Below, piece after piece: positions 1-5,649 of a stretch of DNA of 5,789 nt. The notes beneath the pieces are model-generated. The model saw only the letters and a list, made by a program, of their open reading frames with translations, had not been told where the DNA came from and searched no databases. The DNA is from Nitrososphaerota archaeon (GTDB lineage: Archaea > Thermoproteota > Nitrososphaeria > Nitrososphaerales > Nitrosopumilaceae): assembly GCA_030611185.1 (NCBI GenBank), contig JAUWQG010000061.1, forward strand, positions 1-5,789, in the 5' to 3' direction. Made by a program: the position numbers and the translations under genes. How positions within the stretch are numbered: position 1 is the first letter of the stretch; the number at the start of each line of letters is the position of its first letter.

Positions 1-798
1 TCTCTTAAATCGGAAAAACAACAAGCATATCTTGAATTATTTAACACAAATGTTGCTGCAAATGCTCAGCTTGACATGACTACATTACAAATGATGGACC
101 AAAGTACTGTTAATTTCTCTACTAGAAGAACAGATCTGGGAAAAGATGCCAAAGTAAATTGGTATTCTGGATTGTTTGGTTCAATTTTGTCTAGATACAA
201 AATAGAATACAATCTTAATGGCTCTGGTGCATCTTCAAATGACTCTGAAGTAATCTTTGGAAACAAAGAGCAATCATTTGACATTCAAACCGATGTAAAC
301 CATGAAGCCCCTGCAACTGAAGGAAGGGTGGTTGAAAAGTCAATTCTACGAAACAAATCAAAATCATTATTCAAAGGAATGATCAGAATCAAAAAGAATG
401 CAACAAAATCAAATTCATTCTTGTCTGGACGCTCTATTCTCTTAGACAAGGGTGCAAAATCAGATTCTATTCCGGGATTAGAAATATCTACAAATGATGT
501 AAAGGCAACTCACTCTGCATCAGTAGCTCAAATTGATGAAGAACAAATTTTCTATCTTAAAACAAGATGTCTGAGTCATGAGGAGGCAGAAAGAACAATT
601 ATTGAAGGATTCTTAGAACCATTATCAAGAAAAATGTCTTTTCAGGTGAGAGCATGGATTGCACATCTAATTGAATCAAAATGGGATGAGAAAGAACTAA
701 CAATAAACACCGATGAAGAACTTGCAAAATTCGTTGAAGTTGAAGAGACTAGATACAACGAAGACGCAGAGATTGAGCAGCATTACAAATATCGATAA
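1..798 (+). CDS. sufD: SufD-like Fe-S cluster assembly protein, 3' part (5' end outside window)
   Basis: The frame is open from the first base to the TAA at 796-798, giving 265 residues of a longer protein (family members are usually above 400). The ATG at 76 is internal, not the start. SufD is part of the cytoplasmic SufBCD complex, where it pairs with SufB on a SufC ATPase dimer to assemble Fe-S clusters. The visible part contains the C-terminal end of the SufB/SufD beta-helix core (RSILLDKGAKSDSIPGLEI, about residues 144-161), then the family motif DVKATHSASVAQIDEEQIFYL (about 166-186) and a helical end. His171 in ATHSAS aligns with the conserved His of SufD (SHGAT in bacteria). I prefer SufD to SufB because of this motif and because it sits directly before the Rieske and sufS genes; the two are paralogues and the N-terminus is missing. 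An acidic tail follows residue 225. The next gene starts 5 bases downstream. Confidence 0.85.
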   Translation, partial: SLKSEKQQAYLELFNTNVAANAQLDMTTLQMMDQSTVNFSTRRTDLGKDAKVNWYSGLFGSILSRYKIEYNLNGSGASSNDSEVIFGNKEQSFDIQTDVNHEAPATEGRVVEKSILRNKSKSLFKGMIRIKKNATKSNSFLSGRSILLDKGAKSDSIPGLEISTNDVKATHSASVAQIDEEQIFYLKTRCLSHEEAERTIIEGFLEPLSRKMSFQVRAWIAHLIESKWDEKELTINTDEELAKFVEVEETRYNEDAEIEQHYKYR

Positions 799-803
799 TC
801 ATA

Positions 804-1112
804 ATGTCTCAATGGATTAAAGCCTGTAGTTTAGACCAAGTCAAAGATGGACAAATGTTTGGATTTCATACTGATGATAAAAAAATCCTTTTGGCTAACC
901 TAAAGGGAAATATTCGTGCTACTGACTTGATTTGCACACATGCTGAAGCTGATTTATCAACAGGCTTTCTAAGTGAAGAAGGTGTTAGATGTCCATTGCA
1001 TCTTTCTGTGTTTAATTTAGAAGATGGAAAACCACAAAATCTTCCTGCCGAAATACCGCTGAAGACATACAATGTTAAAATAGAACAAAATGAGGTTTAC
1101 GTGGAGGTTTAG
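804..1112 (+). CDS. Rieske [2Fe-2S] ferredoxin encoded within the suf operon
   Basis: A 102-residue soluble protein made up almost entirely of one Rieske domain. The cluster ligands are visible as C44-T-H46 and C63-P-L-H66 (CxH-x16-CxxH), followed by the usual SVFNLEDGKP turn and a proline-containing LPAEIPLKTY strand near the C-terminus. There is no signal peptide or membrane anchor, and no extra cysteine pair that would form the disulfide of cytochrome bc1-type Rieske proteins, so it resembles the small ferredoxins of the NirD and dioxygenase-ferredoxin type. It lies 5 bases after sufD and 3 bases before sufS. Similar Rieske genes occur in actinobacterial suf operons, from memory. The role is inferred: electron supply to cluster assembly, or a dedicated client. 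No clear ribosome-binding site precedes the ATG, so translation is probably coupled to sufD. Confidence 0.9.
   Translation: MSQWIKACSLDQVKDGQMFGFHTDDKKILLANLKGNIRATDLICTHAEADLSTGFLSEEGVRCPLHLSVFNLEDGKPQNLPAEIPLKTYNVKIEQNEVYVEV
1103..1108 (+). promoter_or_regulatory. Shine-Dalgarno site for sufS
   Basis: GGAGGT lies in the last codons of the Rieske gene, 7 bases before the ATG at 1116. It is complementary to the conserved 3' end of 16S rRNA and fixes the sufS start. Neither the Rieske gene nor the zinc-ribbon gene has such a strong site, suggesting that sufS translation is boosted independently within the operon. Confidence 0.7.
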
Positions 1113-1115
1113 ATA

Positions 1116-2360
1116 ATGCAAAGCGCTCAAGCATCTTTTGAAAATATCAGAAAAGATTTTCCAATTTTAGAAAGAACTGTTCGAGAAAATAAAACTCTTG
1201 TATACTTGGATAATGCATCTACAACACAAAAACCAAATCAAGTAATTGATGCAATAAATGATTACTATAGAAATCACAATGCAAACATTCACAGAGCAGT
1301 CTATGCACTAGCAGAAGAAGCAACTGAACTATATGAAAAATCAAGAGACAAAGTTGCAAATTTCATTAATGTAAAAAACAGAGTCGAAGTTATTTTTGTA
1401 AGGGGTACTACTGAAGCAATTAATTTAGTTGCATATGCGTGGGGGCGAGATAATTTGAAAGAAGATGACATTATAGTTACTACTGAATATGAACATCATA
1501 GCAATATTGTTCCTTGGCAATTATTGACCCGAGAGAAAGGTGCAAAACTAGAATACATTGGAATGAACGACAATGGAGAATTAAACTTGGATGACTTGGA
1601 CAAGTATCTTGCCACAGGTAAAGTTAAACTTGTCACCTTTAGTCTAGTGTCAAATGTTTTAGGAACAATTTCTGATGCTGAAACAATTATCTCAAAATGC
1701 AAAGCTGCGGGAGTATTGACTTTAGTTGATGGCGCACAGGCAGTACCTCACATGAAGGTAGATGTTGAAAAATTAGGGTGCGACTTTTTTGCATTTTCCG
1801 GGCATAAAATGCTGGGTCCAACTGGTATCGGAATCCTATGGGTCCGAAAATCTATCTTAGAGACTATGAATCCATTTCATGGTGGTGGTGATATGATTCG
1901 AGAAGTTCACAAATATGAAACTACCTGGAATGATTTACCCTACAAGTTTGAAGCAGGAACTCCAAACATTGCAGATGTTGTGGGACTTGGTGCAGCAATA
2001 GACTACCTTTCAAACATTGGAATGGATGTCATTAGGCAACACGAGATTGATTTGACCTCTTATGCTTTGGATAAACTATCTCAAGTAAAGGGATTACGCA
2101 TCTATGGAACAAAAGATATCTCAAAACGTGGAGGAGTAATTTCATTTAATTTTGCAGATGTCCATCCTCACGATGTAGCCCAGATTATTGATGAAGAAGG
2201 AATAGCAATAAGGTCCGGACATCATTGTGCTCAAGTACTAATGGAGAGACTTAATGTAGCTGCAACCTCTAGGGCAAGCTTTTACATTTACAACACTAAA
2301 GAAGAAATTGACGCCTTAATCAATTCATTAAATAAAGTAGCGAGGATATTCAAACTATGA
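1116..2360 (+). CDS. sufS: SufS-type cysteine desulfurase (class V aminotransferase fold, PLP-dependent)
   Basis: A full-length 414-residue SufS, typical for the family. It converts L-cysteine to L-alanine and holds the sulfur as a persulfide for the SufBCD pathway in the cytoplasm. Visible features are the N-terminal YLDNASTTQKP (30-40), RGTTEAINLV (96-105), EYEHHSNIVPWQ with the cofactor-stacking His at 127/128, VDGAQAV with Asp205 and Gln208 contacting PLP, SGHK with the Schiff-base Lys231, the catalytic loop RSGHHCA with Cys371, and SRASFYIYNT (385-394), whose Arg386 should bind the substrate carboxylate. The short loop around Cys371 marks group II (SufS) rather than IscS. His352 in DVHPHD aligns, by my reading, with the Bacillus SufS histidine reported to swap into the zinc site of SufU, which fits the sufU gene next door. 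A GGAGGT site supports the start, and its stop overlaps the sufU start by 4 bases. Confidence 0.97.
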   Translation: MQSAQASFENIRKDFPILERTVRENKTLVYLDNASTTQKPNQVIDAINDYYRNHNANIHRAVYALAEEATELYEKSRDKVANFINVKNRVEVIFVRGTTEAINLVAYAWGRDNLKEDDIIVTTEYEHHSNIVPWQLLTREKGAKLEYIGMNDNGELNLDDLDKYLATGKVKLVTFSLVSNVLGTISDAETIISKCKAAGVLTLVDGAQAVPHMKVDVEKLGCDFFAFSGHKMLGPTGIGILWVRKSILETMNPFHGGGDMIREVHKYETTWNDLPYKFEAGTPNIADVVGLGAAIDYLSNIGMDVIRQHEIDLTSYALDKLSQVKGLRIYGTKDISKRGGVISFNFADVHPHDVAQIIDEEGIAIRSGHHCAQVLMERLNVAATSRASFYIYNTKEEIDALINSLNKVARIFKL

Positions 2361-2797
2361 GCAATGCTGACATTTATCATGAGATGATAATTGATTATTC
2401 AAGAAACCCAATCAATTATGGAAAAATTGAAGATCATGATGTTACTTTTCATGATTCTAATCCATTATGTGGAGACAGTATTGATATTGACATGAAAATT
2501 GATGATAACAAAGTCTCTGACATTAAATTTCATGGCAAAGGTTGTGCTATTTGCATGGCTTGCTCATCGGTATTAACAGAGATTGCAAAGGGAAAAAATA
2601 TCGATGAGGTGAGAAACATTTCAAAAACTGATGTTTTAGGGGAATTAGGTCTTGAAAATTTACAGGCTGTACGAATAAAATGTGCTTTGCTTTCACTTAA
2701 AGTTCTAAAATCTGCCCTTTATTCTTATCTTGGAAAACATCTAGATGACTCTCAAGATGTAGATAAGTTAAAAGAAGAGGCAGCCAACTTATACTAG
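2357..2797 (+). CDS. sufU: SufU/IscU-like sulfur acceptor or Fe-S scaffold protein
   Basis: A 146-residue NifU-N-domain protein that should accept persulfide sulfur from SufS. The three family cysteines are present: C38 in NPLCGD with Asp40, C63 in GKGCAIC, and C109 in RIKCALLSL. With Asp40 they form the expected metal site (zinc in Bacillus SufU). The residue before C109 is Lys, as in SufU, whereas IscU has His there. However, C63 and C109 are only 46 residues apart, close to IscU (43) and without the roughly 20-residue insertion of Bacillus SufU. Two extra cysteines, C66 and C69, lie just after C63. The ATG overlaps the sufS stop (ATGA), implying translational coupling; a weak GAGG lies 11 bases upstream. 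Assignment to the family is firm; whether it is mainly a sulfurtransferase or a scaffold is open. Confidence 0.92.
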   Translation: MSNADIYHEMIIDYSRNPINYGKIEDHDVTFHDSNPLCGDSIDIDMKIDDNKVSDIKFHGKGCAICMACSSVLTEIAKGKNIDEVRNISKTDVLGELGLENLQAVRIKCALLSLKVLKSALYSYLGKHLDDSQDVDKLKEEAANLY

Positions 2798-2800
2798 CAT

Positions 2801-3148
2801 ATGAGTACCTTTACTCCTTTAACTCCAATTCAACTACAAATTAGAAAAATAATTTTTGAAAAACACAATGATGTTGATACAAAATTTACAAATGATGAAA
2901 TATTTGAAACGATAAAGTCTGGAGGTGATTTTAACCCTTCTTGGATTATTGATGATTTAGAACCTTACATCAATGAGATTTGTGATTCGGGTCTTGCAAG
3001 AAACATTGCCCAGAATTTTACTACTATATGGCTAAAGCTGTTTGATCCTGTTAAAAAACATCATTGCAATTCTTGTAATCAAGACATCTATCTTGGAGCA
3101 TCTGAAAAACAAGAATGTCCAAACCCTTCATGTAATGTGGCAATTTAG
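2801..3148 (+). CDS. Uncharacterised protein with C-terminal zinc ribbon, last gene of the suf operon
   Basis: A 115-residue protein whose function I do not recognise. The N-terminal 80 residues look like a small helical, possibly winged-helix-like domain (PLTPIQLQIRKIIFEKH, then NDEIFETI and DLEPYINEICDSGLA). They end in a strand-like TTIWLKLF. Residues 87-115 form a treble-clef or ribbon-like metal site: C89-x2-C92 and C106-x4-C111, with His87 and His88 next to the first pair. The gene begins 3 bases after the sufU stop and so belongs to the same transcript. No ribosome-binding site is evident. Its stop overlaps the convergent pgk stop by 4 bases. The domain order would suit a small nucleic-acid-binding protein, for example a regulator of the operon, but this is inference only; a metal- or cluster-linked accessory factor is equally possible. 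Confidence 0.8.
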   Translation: MSTFTPLTPIQLQIRKIIFEKHNDVDTKFTNDEIFETIKSGGDFNPSWIIDDLEPYINEICDSGLARNIAQNFTTIWLKLFDPVKKHHCNSCNQDIYLGASEKQECPNPSCNVAI

Positions 3149-4350
3149 TTTCTATGTTTTGTTGCAGCATCTTCTAATGCTTTAATCATTGGAAGTTTTT
3201 CACCTGTAAGGTAGAGAACTAGTGCTCCTCCTGCAGTACTGATATGATTAATTTTTTCTCCAAGTCCATGACTCTTTAGAACTGATGTTAAATGACCTCC
3301 GCTAACTATTGTAGTTGCCATTGAATTTGCAACAGCCTCTAGCATTTTCTTTGTTCCAAAGCTAAAGTTTTCTCGCTCAAAAAACCCTGCAGGACCACTG
3401 ATGAAAACAGTTCCTGCACCTGCAATTAACTTTGAATAGAAATCTACAGTCTTTGGACCCAAATCATAAATTTTATCTCCTTTTGAAATCTCTCGTACGT
3501 CCATCTCAACCCTCTCTCCATCTTTGTCAATTGCAATATCTACTGGTGTTGAAAAGACATCTGGATACTCCCCAATCAGAGTATGTGCTTTTGCTACTAC
3601 TTCTTCTTCGCGTTTGATACCTAGAGGAAACTTGATTCTGGCCTGAGCACGCATAAACACATTTCCAATCACACCTGTAAGCAAAATATGGTCTGCCCGC
3701 CCATTTTGAATTAGCATTTTGATTGCCTCAAGCCTATCTGGAACTTTAGAACCTCCTAAAACAATAACGTGGGGTGCCTTGGCAACAGTCATTATTTCAT
3801 CAAGATTTTTGACCTCTCTTTCTACAATACGTCCTGCACATGCGGGTAAAACCTGCGGGAATCCCACAATTGATGGATGTGATCTATGTGCACTGGGAAA
3901 TGAATCTAAAACACAAAGATCAAAGAGTTTGGATAATCTGCTTACCATGATAGTTTTTGACGCAGCTTCTGGTGAGAATTCATAATTTTCTTCAGCACAT
4001 AAACGAAGATTATCTAAAAGTAATACTTCTCCATTTTTTAAATTTTTAATTTCATTTTGTGCCGCACTCCCAATTACATCTTCAACATACTTTACTTTTT
4101 TATTTAGTAATTTTTCAAGAACTTTTGCATGTTTGTCCATTCCAGTATAATCTTTATTTCCAACTCTTCCTTGGTGGGATGCGACCACGACTTTTGCCTG
4201 TTCTAGCGATTGAATTGTTTCAATTGCCTCCTCTATTCTCTTAGTCCCTGTAATTTCCATGGTTTCGGGATCTATTGGGCAATTCATATCCACTCTTAAA
4301 AAAACGGTCTTGTCTTTAAGATCAAAATCATCTAGTGTGAGGACTTTCAC
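3145..4350 (-). CDS. pgk: Phosphoglycerate kinase, archaeal type
   Basis: Catalyses 1,3-bisphosphoglycerate + ADP <-> 3-phosphoglycerate + ATP in the cytoplasm; in an autotrophic archaeon it would mainly run toward gluconeogenesis. With a GTG start at 4350 the protein has 401 residues and begins MKVLTLDDFDL, normal for the family. An ATG at 4434 is in frame but would add 28 residues outside the conserved fold, across the promoter region. Motifs in the 401 numbering: FLRVDMNCPID with Arg19 and Asp21 (substrate site), SHQGRVG (58-64), LLDNLRL (111-117), SAHRSHPS with Arg156, the nucleotide-site LGGSKVPD with Lys202 (198-205), SGPAGFFE (318-325), the phosphate loop SGGHL (350-354), and STAGGALVLYL (371-381). 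The GGH replaces the bacterial GGD, as I recall for archaeal enzymes. The gene converges on the suf operon with a 4-base overlap of stops. Confidence 0.95.
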   Translation of the reverse strand: MKVLTLDDFDLKDKTVFLRVDMNCPIDPETMEITGTKRIEEAIETIQSLEQAKVVVASHQGRVGNKDYTGMDKHAKVLEKLLNKKVKYVEDVIGSAAQNEIKNLKNGEVLLLDNLRLCAEENYEFSPEAASKTIMVSRLSKLFDLCVLDSFPSAHRSHPSIVGFPQVLPACAGRIVEREVKNLDEIMTVAKAPHVIVLGGSKVPDRLEAIKMLIQNGRADHILLTGVIGNVFMRAQARIKFPLGIKREEEVVAKAHTLIGEYPDVFSTPVDIAIDKDGERVEMDVREISKGDKIYDLGPKTVDFYSKLIAGAGTVFISGPAGFFERENFSFGTKKMLEAVANSMATTIVSGGHLTSVLKSHGLGEKINHISTAGGALVLYLTGEKLPMIKALEDAATKHRN

Positions 4351-4374
4351 GATCTTTCTATTATCCACTTGGTT

Positions 4375-4386
4375 AAATTCTTTAAG
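4375..4386 (-). promoter_or_regulatory. Putative TATA box for pgk
   Basis: On the - strand this reads CTTAAAGAATTT. Its centre is about 30 bases upstream of the GTG at 4350, the spacing expected of an archaeal TATA box driving a leaderless or very short-leader transcript. It lies inside the extension that the upstream ATG at 4434 would make coding, so it supports the GTG start. AT-rich sequence makes chance matches common. Confidence 0.4.
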
Positions 4387-4394
4387 CCGATCAT

Positions 4395-4446
4395 AGTTTG
4401 AAATTTTTTTAATGAAATAAATGATGCATTTCAAACTTTATTTCAT
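4395..4446. repeat. Two interleaved 10-base inverted repeats between pgk and the PAP2 gene
   Basis: AGTTTGAAAT (4395-4404) is the exact reverse complement of ATTTCAAACT (4428-4437). ATGAAATAAA (4412-4421) is the exact reverse complement of TTTATTTCAT (4437-4446). The arms alternate (first, second, first', second'), so only one stem can form as a simple hairpin, or both as a pseudoknot-like fold. They occupy the region between the proposed pgk and PAP2 promoters and could be protein-binding sites. The sequence is very AT-rich, so part of this could be chance. Confidence 0.5.
4436..4444 (+). promoter_or_regulatory. Putative TATA box for the PAP2 phosphatase gene
   Basis: CTTTATTTC is a plausible archaeal TATA element. 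Transcription would start near 4466, leaving a leader of about 20 bases that keeps the GAGAGG site at 4472-4477. A second AT-rich candidate, AAATTAAAAAT at 4454-4464, would instead give a nearly leaderless transcript and lose that site. The first box overlaps the right arm of an inverted repeat. Confidence 0.35.
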
Positions 4447-4471
4447 CTAGGAAAAATTAAAAATGATGCTC

Positions 4472-4477
4472 GAGAGG
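4472..4477 (+). promoter_or_regulatory. Shine-Dalgarno site deciding the TTG start of the PAP2 gene
   Basis: GAGAGG ends 9 bases before the TTG at 4487. A TAA in frame sits immediately before that TTG and the first internal ATG is at codon 56, beyond the first membrane segment, so TTG is the only sensible start. Confidence 0.6.
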
Positions 4478-4486
4478 ATTAACTAA

Positions 4487-5155
4487 TTGCAAAACTGGCT
4501 TTTTGATTTTAGATCTCGTTCCTTTGTTCTTCTGGTTATTTTATTTTTGATTACTACGGCTTTGGTATATTTTGAAATCACTGAAGAATTTGATCAAGGT
4601 GTAATCTTTTTTGTTTCAGAGAATGTTGGAGATCCTACTTTGGATATCATTATGCAATACATAACTGAAAGTGGTGACACATTTTACATGCTAGGATTTG
4701 GAGTAGTTACTCTTCTAATTAAAAAAACCAGGAGAATTGGTATTACTCTTATGATACTGATTGTTCTTTCTACTTTGCTTACTGGCTACATAAAATGTGG
4801 TGTGGATAGGGATAGACCTGATTTTGATTATGCCGGGGTGCCTTTTCCAGTAGAAATTAGCCAAGATACCTTTGCTCTCTTTTGTGAGGGAGGGTATGAT
4901 GCATCATTTCCATCTGGGCATGCTGCTAGATCGATTGTGTTTGGAATTGTCTTGGCATATGTGTTATCTCAGAGATTTCCTAGGGGGTGCTATCTTCTCT
5001 TTGCTTATCCTATTTTGGTATCTCTTAGCAGAGTCTATGTTTTACAGCATTTCCCAATGGATGTAATTGGTGGTACCATTTTAGGAATAATGTTGACAGG
5101 AGTTTTGGCATCTAGGACAAAATTATACAAATTTTTTGAGCAATCAAAAACCTAA
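4487..5155 (+). CDS. Membrane PAP2-family phosphatase
   Basis: A 222-residue integral membrane protein of the type 2 phosphatidic acid phosphatase family. All three signature motifs are present: K103-x6-R110-P111 (KCGVDRDRP), PSGH with His145 (142-145), and S181-R182-x5-His188-x3-Asp192. His188 is the expected nucleophile and His145 the acid. Hydrophobic segments lie at about 12-29, 65-78, 85-101, 147-161, 168-180 and 193-208, consistent with the usual six-helix fold and an active site on the outer face of the membrane. The substrate cannot be read from sequence; lipid phosphates or a polyprenyl (dolichyl-type) diphosphate carrier are likely in an archaeon. Cys104 and Cys133 lie in or between the active-site loops and could form a disulfide (inference). 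The start is TTG, supported by GAGAGG. It diverges from pgk and its 3' end overlaps the convergent small gene by 12 bases. Confidence 0.9.
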   Translation: MQNWLFDFRSRSFVLLVILFLITTALVYFEITEEFDQGVIFFVSENVGDPTLDIIMQYITESGDTFYMLGFGVVTLLIKKTRRIGITLMILIVLSTLLTGYIKCGVDRDRPDFDYAGVPFPVEISQDTFALFCEGGYDASFPSGHAARSIVFGIVLAYVLSQRFPRGCYLLFAYPILVSLSRVYVLQHFPMDVIGGTILGIMLTGVLASRTKLYKFFEQSKT

Positions 5156-5455
5156 CTCTTCCAGAACCTTGTTACTGATCAATACTATGGCATAATGATC
5201 ATTGTCATGATGATATGTCCAATATTTTATGTCCCTAGTTTCATTATTTTTCCTTAGTTCAAAGTTGACCCCAGTTGTGACAGAATAGCCAATTCTTTTG
5301 GCAAGTTTTGTCTTTTTTGGCATCAAAACTTTGAATCCTTCTTTTCTATTACTAAATCCTAGATCAATCATGTCTATTACTGCATCTGATGCATCTTTTT
5401 CATCTTTTAGATCATATGTTTTAAAAATCGGTAAATCTTTAGGATGAAAATCCAT
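5144..5455 (-). CDS. Small conserved-looking protein of unknown function
   Basis: I do not recognise a family. With the ATG at 5455 the protein has 103 residues; the frame extends four codons upstream through TTG codons at 5467 and 5464, but the former directly abuts a GGAG and a TATA-like box fits the ATG better. It is soluble, with no signal peptide or membrane segment. It starts with a short acidic and lysine-rich part (DLKDEKDASDAVIDMIDLGF), followed by a basic patch MPKKTKLAKR (45-54). The second half looks strand-rich (YSVTTGVNFEL, IKYWTYHHDNDHYAIVLI) and holds a His/Asp cluster HHDNDH at 82-87 that could bind metal, though nothing proves it. Overall this suggests a small alpha/beta protein. 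It converges on the PAP2 gene with a 12-base overlap of coding ends. Confidence 0.7.
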   Translation of the reverse strand: MDFHPKDLPIFKTYDLKDEKDASDAVIDMIDLGFSNRKEGFKVLMPKKTKLAKRIGYSVTTGVNFELRKNNETRDIKYWTYHHDNDHYAIVLISNKVLEELGF

Positions 5456-5480
5456 GTCTTTCAACAACTCCTTTTACTAA

Positions 5481-5493
5481 TATTTTTTAAAAG
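5481..5493 (-). promoter_or_regulatory. Putative TATA box for the small gene at 5144-5455
   Basis: The - strand reads TTTTAAAAAATA here, centred about 32 bases before the ATG at 5455, giving a start site within a few bases of that ATG. A GGAG at 5471-5468 would then lie at or upstream of the transcription start. The stop codon of the marginal 23-codon ORF overlaps this box. Confidence 0.4.
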
Positions 5494-5558
5494 TTTGAAT
5501 TATTGCGATCAAAGTATGTTAATTCTTCATCCGCATTGTGTTTAGAAAATGGATTCAT
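5487..5558 (-). CDS. Possible 23-residue small ORF (marginal)
   Basis: An ATG-to-TAA frame encoding MNPFSKHNADEELTYFDRNNSNF, a polar peptide with no hydrophobic segment and no recognised motif. A TATA-like TTTAATAAT lies at about 5579-5587 on the same strand, roughly 25 bases upstream, the right distance for a leaderless message. The frame is short enough to arise by chance, and its end overlaps the proposed promoter of the next gene. If real, it would be a leader peptide or a small protein upstream of the 103-residue gene. Apart from this and promoter-like boxes I see nothing in 5456-5649. Confidence 0.2.
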   Translation of the reverse strand: MNPFSKHNADEELTYFDRNNSNF

Positions 5559-5612
5559 AGCATCTACCTACTTCCTAAATTATTAAACATTCAATTTTTT
5601 ACCGTTCACGAG

Positions 5613-5619
5613 CTTTAAA
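5613..5619 (+). promoter_or_regulatory. Putative TATA box for the gene starting at 5650
   Basis: CTTTAAA is centred about 34 bases upstream of the TTG at 5650. With archaeal spacing, transcription would begin near 5640, giving a leader of roughly 8-10 bases. Confidence 0.4.
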
Positions 5620-5638
5620 CCCGAGTTCCTATAACTCT

Positions 5639-5645
5639 GAGGTGG
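5639..5645 (+). promoter_or_regulatory. Shine-Dalgarno-like site for the gene starting at 5650
   Basis: GAGGTGG lies 4 bases before the TTG at 5650. A TGA in the same frame at 5638-5640 closes the frame upstream, so this TTG is the only start available for the frame that runs to the window end. Confidence 0.5.
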
Positions 5646-5649
5646 CAAG

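Noticed and set aside
76..78. ATG as start of a complete 240-residue gene
   Set aside because: The same frame is open to the first base of the window and the protein is clearly the C-terminal portion of SufD, so the ATG is an internal methionine.
866..1072. Minus-strand frame inside the Rieske gene
   Set aside because: It is antisense to a well-supported gene with intact cluster ligands, and its translation shows no recognisable features.
3719..3985. Plus-strand frame antisense to pgk (with similar ones at 3432-3617 and 4059-4244)
   Set aside because: The pgk motifs on the other strand are unambiguous; these frames are by-products of its codon use.
4896..4907. 12-base palindrome ATGATGCATCAT
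   Set aside because: It lies inside the PAP2 coding sequence at Tyr-Asp-Ala-Ser just before PSGH and is most simply a coincidence of codons.
4872..5066. Second frame within the PAP2 gene
   Set aside because: It overlaps the PSGH and SRxxxxxHxxxD motif region of the phosphatase in another frame; its hydrophobicity just mirrors the membrane segments.
5132..5137. T6 run as terminator of the PAP2 gene
   Set aside because: It is upstream of the stop codon and no hairpin precedes it; archaeal termination at T-runs is possible but cannot be assigned here.
5468..5640. tRNA or structured RNA gene in the intergenic gap
   Set aside because: No cloverleaf arms, CCA end or convincing long stem found by eye on either strand; only promoter-like AT-rich boxes and the marginal small ORF.
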